From: JBBIWA01 sp037439425
Lineage (GTDB): Bacteria > Acidobacteriota > Blastocatellia > RBC074
Assembly: GCA_037439425.1 (NCBI GenBank)
Contig: JBBIWA010000108.1
Coordinates: 1-13,583 of the forward strand
Direction: 5' to 3'
DNA: 13,583 bases
The translations under genes and the position numbers were made by a program. The notes beneath the pieces were generated by a model. The model saw only the letters and a list, made by a program, of their open reading frames with translations. It did not search any database and was not told where the DNA came from. Shown here in pieces: positions 7,185 through 13,583 of the stretch. Each line of letters starts with the position of its first letter. Positions within the stretch are counted from its first letter, which is position 1.

Positions 7185-7411
7185 AATTTGGAGTGCCGAG
7201 GCGTTAAGTTATAGAGGTTATCAGTAGCTGTGGCATCTGGTTTGTGACCAGGCTTTATCAGCAACGAGGCGCCGCTAGCTCAAGAGCCTAGACTGAGCTC
7301 GTTCTGGACTTCCACTCGCCACTAGTAAAATAACATCGGTGGTGATAGTATGAGGCTAACTTTCTGCAGCTGACCAGGTAACACAAGACAATTTTGAAAA
7401 GGAGGAAAACC
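7185..7411. other. Intergenic region before the globin gene
   Basis: It contains a small perfect hairpin, CTGGT-TTGTG-ACCAG (7237-7251), about 50 bp after the propeller stop. No T-run follows, so it is at best a weak terminator. No convincing promoter is visible, although the 227-bp gap suggests the globin gene has its own. The GGAGG ribosome binding site of the next gene is at 7401-7405. Confidence 0.4.
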
Positions 7412-7864
7412 ATGCAAAGACACTTTTCCTGGCGGTGTGTCTCTCTTCTGGCTCTCCCGCTGGTTGTGCTGCTCAGCTTCACCCTCGTCACGGCTCAGCA
7501 GAAATCGCTCTATCAGCGGCTCGGTGGATACGATGCTATTGCGGCAGTAGTGGATGATTTCATCATGCGGGTGGCCAGTGATCAGCAGTTTGCCCGCTTC
7601 TTTGCTGGTCTCAGCACAGACTCGAAGAAGCGGCTCCGCCAATTGATCGTCGAGCAATTTTGCGAGGCAACGGGCGGACCTTGCTACTACACTGGTCGCG
7701 CCATGAAGGACTCGCATGCCGGCCTAGGGATCACCGAAAAAGAATGGGAGGCAGGGGCGAACCATCTGATTGCCGCCCTCGATAAATTCAAGGTACCACA
7801 GAAAGAGAAGGACGAGGTTATCGCTTTCGTGAGCACTCTCAAGAAAGAGATTGTCGAAAAGTAA
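7412..7864 (+). CDS. Exported group 1 truncated hemoglobin
   Basis: The protein has 150 residues. A signal peptide (about 1-28, ending L-V-T-A-Q) is followed by a 2-on-2 globin. S-L-Y-Q-R-L-G-G-Y-D-A-I opens the fold. F-F-A-G, T-G-G-P and Y-T-G-R-A-M-K-D-S-H-A-G-L-G-I are family hallmarks, and His102 is the proximal heme ligand. Aligned by eye to Mycobacterium tuberculosis trHbN, the distal Tyr at B10 is Ile51 and the Gln at E11 is Ile79, so the pocket looks apolar. Cys84 and Cys91 could form a disulfide outside the cytoplasm. Start ATG 7412 has GGAGG 6 nt upstream; the longer TTG 7394 start would put that site inside the gene. A role in binding O2 or NO, or in heme-dependent redox, is plausible. 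The exact ligand is unknown. Confidence 0.9.
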   Translation: MQRHFSWRCVSLLALPLVVLLSFTLVTAQQKSLYQRLGGYDAIAAVVDDFIMRVASDQQFARFFAGLSTDSKKRLRQLIVEQFCEATGGPCYYTGRAMKDSHAGLGITEKEWEAGANHLIAALDKFKVPQKEKDEVIAFVSTLKKEIVEK

Positions 7865-7879
7865 CGCCCAACCTTATTG

Positions 7880-7925
7880 GCGCGAAGGGTGAGCCTCTGC
7901 TTACTTCGGATGGCTCGCCCTGCGC
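7880..7925 (+). terminator. Stem-loop after the globin gene
   Basis: Ten paired bases, AGGGTGAGCC (7886-7895) with GGCTCGCCCT (7912-7921), are extended by GCGC/GCGC (7880-7883 / 7922-7925) after a 2-nt bulge, around a 16-nt loop. It starts 15 nt after the globin stop. There is no T-tract, so it would be a weak or Rho-assisted terminator, or an mRNA 3'-end stabiliser. The following 190 bp (7926-8116) shows nothing else clear. Confidence 0.5.
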
Positions 7926-8116
7926 AAGCTTGCATTGGCGCCGATCGTCGCCATTTTCCCAACTGACTTGCCTACAGCCGCTAACGATTCAGGTCAGTTA
8001 AGCCCAACCACCTTGCAACCTTTCTTCTTGCCTGTTTAGAATGGGCTGGTCTGGGGTCGATCAGCTTGTGTTCTAGTCAAGTAGTGCCTGAAAGAATTGC
8101 TCACTCGGATATTCCT

Positions 8117-11100
8117 ATGGCCAAGCCCAAGAGTATGCGCCACACTCCTTCATCTTCATCCTTGCGAGCGACAGAATCGCTCTCGCCCCAAGAACTGATC
8201 GCGCAGATCGAAGCTGGACGGCAAGCAGCAGTAGAGTGCCGCCACGAGGAAGCGATCTCTTATTTCGAGGCCGCGCTGCGGTGCCGGTTGCTGAATGCCG
8301 AGCAGCGCGCCCTGGTGAGCTCGGCACTGGCTGAATCGTTAGAGAGCCTGGGGCGCTTCAGCGAAGCAGTCGAGCTGATGTCAGATTACGAGACGCCACA
8401 AGGGCGTGCCGGACTCTCAAAGGAGGTGCTCTTCCAGGTCAGGTTGCGTCTGGGTTCGGTTGATGGATACGTGGGGGACCATCCGCGTGCTATCTCTCAT
8501 CTCGAAGCGGCGCTTAAGACCGCCGAAGAGCGCCAGGACCTGGAAGGCATCGGAGCATGCTATCTGGTGCTAGGGCGCATCTACCGGGCGATTGGTGAGA
8601 CGCGATTTGCGCGAGATTATCTGCTGCGAGCGCTTCAGGCGCACCGCAAGTTAGGTGGGTGGGCTCAACTGGCCCAGAACTATTTTCTGCTGGGCAATGT
8701 CTGTATCAGTGAGGGAGACTTCTCTGAGGCTCGCGCCCACTTCGAGCAAGCTATCAGGCTGATAGGAGATCGGCACGCCCCGTTGCTGCTGGGCAGCATC
8801 TACACCAGCCTCTCAAATCTGATCCTGCTTGGGGAACAAGGGCAGGCCAGTTATGGTGTGGAGGTGCTGGAAAAAGCGATCTTCTATCTTAAGCAGGCGA
8901 AAAACGAACGGCTGCTGGCCTATGCCATGGCCAATCGCGGCTTCGGTCTGGTACATCTTGGGCAGTGGGATCAAGCTGAACAAGTGCTGCGTGAAGCGGT
9001 CGAGCTGGCGCTGCGTGTTGGCGACCGCGCCGCCGAGGGGACTGCGCTCGACACGCTCGGCGAGCTATTTATGATGCGGGGAGAATTTATCGAAGCTGAG
9101 CGCCTCACTCAGCTGGCGCTTAAGAAGGTGCAACAAGCTCGCTTCCCTTACGGCGAGGTGCAGGTTTACCAAACACTGGGGCGACTGCGTCTGGCGCAGG
9201 GGCAGTTTGAGAGCGCACTTGAAACCTTCGAGAAGCAACTTCGTTTAGCTGGCCGCCTCGAAGACCAGCGCAGCGCCACATCGGCCAAGCTGCATCTGGC
9301 TGAGACCAGAATCGAGATGAACGATCCACTCTCAGCGCAGCACCTGTTGGATGAAGTGGCAGTTGCAGTTGAGCATTTATCTAATCTCTCGCTCTTGGCG
9401 CACTTCCAATCTCTCAGCGGCCTGGTGCGCGCGCGTGAAGGTAACTACGACGAAGCGTGGCATCAGTTAGGCCAGGCAGTCACGATCTTCGAGATGGTCA
9501 GTGACCGGTATCGCGCCGCCGTGGCTCACTATCAGCTCGGCTCTCTCTTGGTCGCGGCCGGAGACACAGCCCGCGCGCAAGAACACTTTCGCGCTGCGCA
9601 GCAGGTCTGCCTTCGGCTGGGCGCTTCACCGCTCCTTAAGCGCATCGAGCAGGCCCTTGACGGCTGTGGCCCTGGCCGACAACAAGCGCCGGACCTGCCG
9701 CTACCACCGCTGACGCCGCTGCTGGGCACGACAGTCACTGCCTTGAGCAGCGCAGCCATGGTGCGCCTCATCAGCGCCTCATCAGCGCGCGAACTGTTGC
9801 TCCATGAACTGGTCACGCTGATTTACGAAGGCATCAGTAGCCGCCCCGTGGTGGCTTTTGAAGAAGCCGAGTCAGGGCAGCTCAAGCCCGTCGCCATCTG
9901 CGGCGGCGCCGTGTCGGAAGTAACAGGGCTTGGGGAAGCGGTGAAAGAGGCACTCGAAGCTGGCGCGAGTAAGCTGGGTGGCGCCGAGCTGGTCAAGCTT
10001 GGAATGGGGGAAGGGAAGAGGGTCTTCCTTTATCTCGGCACAGAAGCTCGCCAGCGGCTGCCGATCGCAGCTCTCAAGCCGCTGCTTAAACTGGCCGAGA
10101 TGTGTTTAGAGCTGTGCGAGCTGCGCGAGCAGAGGCGCTCTGTCATTAACTACGAAGCTGGTGACTTGAATCTCGATTTGCGGCTGCCGGGATTGGTCTT
10201 CAGCAGCCTGGCGATGCGCGCACTGGTGGAAGACATTCACAAGATCCGCAGCAGCCGGGTCACCGTCCTGATCACTGGCGAATCGGGAACTGGCAAAGAG
10301 ATTTTGGCCCGCGCCATTCATGCACTGAGCGAGCGGCGCGAGGCCCCCTTCGTCCCCTTCAATTGCGCCATTGTGCCACGCGAGATGATCGCCTCGCAGC
10401 TTTTCGGTCACAAGAAGGGGGCTTTCACCGGAGCAGTCTCAGATTATCAGGGCGTGATTCGCAGCGCCGCTGGTGGCACCTTGTTTCTAGATGAGATTGG
10501 CGATCTGGCGTTTGAGGTGCAGCCGAAGTTACTGCGCTTCTTACAGGAGGGCGAGATCCAGCCGCTCGGAGAGACCAGACTGATCCGGGTGGATGTGCGC
10601 GTGATTGCAGCCACCAACGCCGACATTGAGCGGCTGGTGGCGGAAGGCAAATTCCGTGAGGACCTCTACTATCGCTTGAATGTGATCCGTCTCCACCTCC
10701 CGCCATTGCGCGAGCGTCGAGAGGATCTACCGCTGCTGGTAGATCATTTCCTCAAGCTCTACAGCCAGAAGTCGCGCAAAGAGGGGATCTCTATCTCCCC
10801 GCAGGCGCTGGACCTACTGATGGTTTACGACTGGCCGGGCAATGTCCGGCAGTTAGAGAACGAGATTCAGCGTCTGGTCGCATACAAGAATGCGGGCGAG
10901 ATGATCACCGAAGGGGACCTTTCACCAGCAATCTCTCGCAGCCAGTCCCCACCGCGCCTGAGCTCTTCCAGCAGTAAGAACCTGATAGCAGTCGAGAGCG
11001 CGCTTTCGGATGAGAACCGACCACTGTCAGGCGCAGCTGCTTCAGAAGCGGTGATTCAGGTGCGGTTCAAACCCGGGCAGCAGAAGCTCGCCGGGGCTAT

Positions 11101-11233
11101 CTACGAATTGGAACGCCAGGTGATCATTGACGCGATGCGCCGGCATAAAGGCAAACGCAGCGCAGTCGCCGAAGAGCTGGGCATTACACGCAAGGGGTTA
11201 TATCTCAAACTGCGTCGCTATCAAATCAAGTGA
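8117..11233 (+). CDS. TPR-domain sigma-54-dependent transcriptional activator
   Basis: The protein has 1038 residues. Residues from about 35 to 510 are a run of roughly ten tetratricopeptide repeats (e.g. ACYLVLGRIYRAIGE, AHYQLGSLLVAAGDTARAQE). About 540-690 looks GAF-like, and this assignment is tentative. A complete AAA+ sigma-54-interaction domain follows: Walker A GESGTGKE at 721-728, the sigma-54 contact loop GAFTGA at 768-773, Walker B L-F-L-D-E at 789-793, R-E-D-L-Y-Y-R-L-N from 847, and D-W-P-G-N-V-R-Q-L-E-N-E. It ends in a Fis-type helix-turn-helix (S-A-V-A-E-E-L-G-I-T-R-K-G-L-Y). There is no receiver domain, so signals probably arrive through the TPR or GAF-like part. ATG 8117 is the most likely start, but the ribosome binding site is weak; TTG 8066 and ATG 8135 are alternatives. 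No cognate kinase is nearby. Confidence 0.92.
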   Translation: MAKPKSMRHTPSSSSLRATESLSPQELIAQIEAGRQAAVECRHEEAISYFEAALRCRLLNAEQRALVSSALAESLESLGRFSEAVELMSDYETPQGRAGLSKEVLFQVRLRLGSVDGYVGDHPRAISHLEAALKTAEERQDLEGIGACYLVLGRIYRAIGETRFARDYLLRALQAHRKLGGWAQLAQNYFLLGNVCISEGDFSEARAHFEQAIRLIGDRHAPLLLGSIYTSLSNLILLGEQGQASYGVEVLEKAIFYLKQAKNERLLAYAMANRGFGLVHLGQWDQAEQVLREAVELALRVGDRAAEGTALDTLGELFMMRGEFIEAERLTQLALKKVQQARFPYGEVQVYQTLGRLRLAQGQFESALETFEKQLRLAGRLEDQRSATSAKLHLAETRIEMNDPLSAQHLLDEVAVAVEHLSNLSLLAHFQSLSGLVRAREGNYDEAWHQLGQAVTIFEMVSDRYRAAVAHYQLGSLLVAAGDTARAQEHFRAAQQVCLRLGASPLLKRIEQALDGCGPGRQQAPDLPLPPLTPLLGTTVTALSSAAMVRLISASSARELLLHELVTLIYEGISSRPVVAFEEAESGQLKPVAICGGAVSEVTGLGEAVKEALEAGASKLGGAELVKLGMGEGKRVFLYLGTEARQRLPIAALKPLLKLAEMCLELCELREQRRSVINYEAGDLNLDLRLPGLVFSSLAMRALVEDIHKIRSSRVTVLITGESGTGKEILARAIHALSERREAPFVPFNCAIVPREMIASQLFGHKKGAFTGAVSDYQGVIRSAAGGTLFLDEIGDLAFEVQPKLLRFLQEGEIQPLGETRLIRVDVRVIAATNADIERLVAEGKFREDLYYRLNVIRLHLPPLRERREDLPLLVDHFLKLYSQKSRKEGISISPQALDLLMVYDWPGNVRQLENEIQRLVAYKNAGEMITEGDLSPAISRSQSPPRLSSSSSKNLIAVESALSDENRPLSGAAASEAVIQVRFKPGQQKLAGAIYELERQVIIDAMRRHKGKRSAVAEELGITRKGLYLKLRRYQIK

Positions 11234-11334
11234 GCCAGGAGGGAAGGATGAAAGCAAGCTCCCTGCTGCGGTGGGCCGCCCCGAAATTGCAAGAGTTCAA
11301 ATTGTCACAGGGCCATAACAAAAGATTATTTTGA
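11234..11334. other. Gap after the activator gene
   Basis: I see no stable hairpin followed by a T-tract here, and no gene. Confidence 0.4.
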
Positions 11335-11362
11335 TTGACACCACGGCTATAATGGCTAGAAT
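11335..11362 (+). promoter_or_regulatory. Candidate sigma-70-type promoter upstream of the protease gene
   Basis: A perfect TTGACA (11335-11340) and TAGAAT (11357-11362) lie 16 bp apart. A perfect TATAAT (11348-11353) also lies within the spacer but is only 7 bp from the TTGACA box. Transcription would start near 11369 and leave a leader of about 260 nt before the protease gene. Confidence 0.5.
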
Positions 11363-11627
11363 ACAACCTGCGTGCGGACCTGCGGTGGTTCGCTGAACCT
11401 GCATCTAAGAAGGGCATCCCCGGCCCGAACAACCCTTACCCCAACCCATTCAGAAGCAACCCTGATACTGACGAGTGGAACTTAAGACCGGTCACTGCTA
11501 CTACCCGCTACTAAGTGGCCCCTCTGAGGCGAGCCAGATAGATCAAGCGTGAAGACCTATCTTCACCCTCAAAACGAGGTGAACTGCCCTCTCACCGAAG
11601 AGCATTAACCGAAGAGGTGGGATGTCA
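11363..11627 (+). other. Long leader of the protease gene, with a start-less open frame
   Basis: A 53-codon frame (11353-11511, stop TAA 11512-11514) is open but has no ATG, GTG or TTG start. It reads ...G-I-P-G-P-N-N-P-Y-P-N-P-F-R-S-N-P... and could be a gene remnant or chance. Near the 3' end, ACCGAAGAG occurs twice (around 11594 and 11608); the second copy supplies the GAGGTGG ribosome binding site. An imperfect hairpin (CACCCTC/GAGGTG) lies around 11563-11582. Confidence 0.35.
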
Positions 11628-13520
11628 ATGGAACGAAACTGCACAAGGCACATTGCGGCAATGCCGGAGCCGGGCAGGGCGGCTGCTTCGGCCAGTTGCT
11701 ACCGCTGCCGGTTCTTCTGGTGGAGTGCGTTGTTGGTATTATCTTTTATCCTGACCATTTCAGCCTCCGGGAAGGTACGTTCGACAAGCGGACCCTCTCA
11801 AGTGAGGCCACTCCAAAAGATCGCGCACGATCTGCTCGCCGAGGGCCAGACAACTACTTCCAGGCGCGCCTCTTTGCAGGAGCGACGTTCATTAATTCTT
11901 CAACTTGCTCGGCCACTCAATGCCGAACACCTGAGAAAGCTCCGCGCTGCCGGGGCGCGCCTGAAGCGAGTCTACGGTTCGCTCAACGTGGTGGCGATTG
12001 AACTTTCGTTAGAGCGCGCCACCGAGCTGATCGAGTCGCCCGATTTCGCTTATCTCTCGGCTGACCGGCCAGTACGTTCTCTCGGCCACGTGGAAGTCAC
12101 TACCGCAGCGGCCGCAGCACGCGCGCTCGTAAAAGAGACCATGCTGGATGGAAAGGGTATCGGGATCGCTATTCTCGACAGTGGCATTGACGAAGATCAC
12201 ACTTTGCTCAAGTCCACAGACGATCATCCCGGAGTGGTTTATCGTCGGGATTTCACCGGTGAAGTGTGGAGTGGAGACCCCTATGGTCATGGCACTCACG
12301 TCGCTTCGCTGCTGGCTGGGAGAGGCGATTTTGCCGGTGGGGCTTATCGCGGCATCGCCCCTGGGGCTCATTTGATCAGCTTGCGCGTGCTTGACTCGCA
12401 AGGCATCGGATACGAAAGCAATATCATTGCGGCAATAGACTGGTGCATTACCAATAAGGACCTCTACAACATCCGCGTCATCAACCTGAGCCTCGGTGCG
12501 AGGGCCTCTCTGAGCTACCTGAAAGACCCGCTATGCCTGGCTGTCCGCCGCGCCCACGATGCCGGTATTGTAGTCGTCTGCGCCGCCGGCAATAACGGCA
12601 AAGACCAGCAAGGGCGCAAGCTCTACGGTGCTATTCACTCTCCAGGCATTGACCCTTCAGTGATCACTGTAGGCGCCACCAACAGCTTCAACACCGATCA
12701 GCGTTCAGATGATTGCGTCACCACTTACAGTTCACGCGGACCGACGCGGGGCTACGACCTGGACGGTTCGGGCACCAAACGCTATGACAATTTGATCAAA
12801 CCTGATCTGGTAGCGCCGGGCAACAAATTGATAGGAGCGAGCGCTCAGGCCAATCGATTAGTGCGGGATCATCCTGAACTGCTGCTCGGCACACAGGGAG
12901 GCCCTACCGAGCAGTTGATGTACCTCAGTGGGACCTCGATGGCAGCTCCATTGGTGGCCGGCGCTGCGGCCTTGCTCTTACAGGTCAACCCCGCGCTGAC
13001 ACCTAATCTGGTCAAAGCGATCTTGATGTACACAGCTCAGCCTCTGCGTGGCTTCAATACATTGGAGCAAGGAGCGGGAGAACTCAACATTGAGGGAGCC
13101 GTGCGGATTGCACTCCTAATCAGGCCCGATCTCACTTCTTTAGTAACTGGCATCAGGATACTCCAGCGCGACTCCCTCCCCGAGTGGCAGGCGAGCCTGA
13201 TCGCAGGAGAGACTTGTTACTGGGGACAGGGAGTAATTTTGAACTACAGCTTCGCTTATGGTCCCGCCTTGATGACCTATTGGCAAGGCATCTATGCTGT
13301 TGGGAAGACTCTCTCTGATGGCCTGATCGTGTCGCGCGAGCGCCTGCAAACTGACCCAGCCCTGATTTCTAGTGATGTCAGAACCAGCCAGGGCGTGATT
13401 CTAGCCGATGGGGTGATCCTGGCCGATGGAGTGATTCTGGCCGATGGTATGATTCTAGCCGATGGTGTGATTTTGGCCGATGGTGTGATTTTGGCCGATG
13501 GGGTCATTCTTGCCGACTAA
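11628..13520 (+). CDS. Secreted S8 (subtilisin-family) serine protease with hexapeptide-repeat tail
   Basis: The protein has 630 residues. A long basic N-region precedes a hydrophobic signal segment (about 29-46, W-W-S-A-L-L-V-L-S-F-I-L-T-I-S-A). A region at about 60-145 resembles an inhibitor-I9-type propeptide (L-R-A-A-G-A-R-L-K-R-V-Y). The catalytic triad is complete: Asp184 in A-I-L-D-S-G-I-D, His221 in Y-G-H-G-T-H-V-A-S, and Ser437 in L-S-G-T-S-M-A-A-P. Asn322 in A-A-G-N-N-G is the oxyanion-hole residue. After the protease domain, about 100 residues of unknown fold lead into seven GVILAD repeats (589-630) that end the protein. ATG 11628 is preferred because GAGGT sits 9 nt upstream; ATG 11622, two codons earlier, would be only 3 nt away. 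The tail may be a surface-retention or beta-solenoid element (inference). Confidence 0.93.
   Translation: MERNCTRHIAAMPEPGRAAASASCYRCRFFWWSALLVLSFILTISASGKVRSTSGPSQVRPLQKIAHDLLAEGQTTTSRRASLQERRSLILQLARPLNAEHLRKLRAAGARLKRVYGSLNVVAIELSLERATELIESPDFAYLSADRPVRSLGHVEVTTAAAAARALVKETMLDGKGIGIAILDSGIDEDHTLLKSTDDHPGVVYRRDFTGEVWSGDPYGHGTHVASLLAGRGDFAGGAYRGIAPGAHLISLRVLDSQGIGYESNIIAAIDWCITNKDLYNIRVINLSLGARASLSYLKDPLCLAVRRAHDAGIVVVCAAGNNGKDQQGRKLYGAIHSPGIDPSVITVGATNSFNTDQRSDDCVTTYSSRGPTRGYDLDGSGTKRYDNLIKPDLVAPGNKLIGASAQANRLVRDHPELLLGTQGGPTEQLMYLSGTSMAAPLVAGAAALLLQVNPALTPNLVKAILMYTAQPLRGFNTLEQGAGELNIEGAVRIALLIRPDLTSLVTGIRILQRDSLPEWQASLIAGETCYWGQGVILNYSFAYGPALMTYWQGIYAVGKTLSDGLIVSRERLQTDPALISSDVRTSQGVILADGVILADGVILADGMILADGVILADGVILADGVILAD
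13392..13517 (+). repeat. Seven 18-bp tandem repeats encoding GVILAD
   Basis: Seven exact-length units run to the stop codon of the protease gene. Units 5 and 6 are identical. Almost all other differences are at synonymous third or leucine-codon positions; the only change in residue is Val to Met in unit 4. The peptide is therefore more conserved than the DNA. Confidence 0.95.
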
Positions 13521-13583
13521 TCAGACGCTGCCAGAGTTGCGGAGCTTACATCTCTTCTGGGCTCGTAACTACTCGGGGGCAGT
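13521..13583. other. Right edge, no feature
   Basis: There are 63 bp after the protease stop. No T-tract terminator or start of another gene can be supported. Confidence 0.5.

Noticed and set aside
11511..11530. Sigma-54-like GG-N10-GC before the protease gene
   Set aside because: It matches only about 7 of 12 defined positions; the sigma-70-type promoter at 11335 is much better.

Overview
The window looks like chromosome of an acidobacterial-type bacterium, most likely class Blastocatellia. This is inferred from gene style only: several secreted PQQ-like beta-propeller proteins with the W-P-x-W-R-G-P N-terminal signature, a TPR-fused sigma-54 activator, a secreted truncated hemoglobin, and a subtilase ending in GVILAD hexapeptide repeats. 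No rRNA or other marker is present to prove it. I see no phage, transposase, CRISPR array or tRNA.

Layout. Positions 1-1142 contain no credible gene. They hold three 66-bp tandem repeats (1-198), a cluster of six short palindromic GC-rich repeats (452-818) and two further hairpins (877-949). Next is a minus-strand operon read from 5300 down to 1143: a 749-aa beta-propeller protein with Ig-like and lectin-like C-terminal parts, a 130-aa coiled-coil protein, and a 482-aa beta-propeller protein, possibly a lipoprotein. A divergent intergenic region (5301-5485) carries a candidate plus-strand promoter and a small dyad. Next to it lies the C-terminal remnant of a GNAT acetyltransferase (5486-5779), then a third beta-propeller protein on the plus strand (5823-7184). 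After that come an exported truncated hemoglobin (7412-7864), a 1038-residue TPR / GAF-like / AAA+ / Fis-type sigma-54 activator (8117-11233), a 394-bp gap with a candidate promoter, and a secreted S8 serine protease with a 42-residue repeat tail (11628-13520).

How the genes may work together. The envelope dominates: five of the six intact genes other than the regulator are either exported (three propellers, globin, protease) or co-transcribed with exported ones (coiled coil). Two propellers and the coiled-coil protein probably share one transcript and may form or serve one envelope assembly. The third propeller, divergently oriented, is a paralogue. The sigma-54 activator has no partner kinase or receiver domain here, and its target is not evident from the window. 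No well-defined new defence or biosynthetic system is visible. The most distinctive items are the hexapeptide-tailed protease, the exported globin with an apparently apolar distal pocket, the propeller/coiled-coil operon, and the two kinds of non-coding repeat at the left end.
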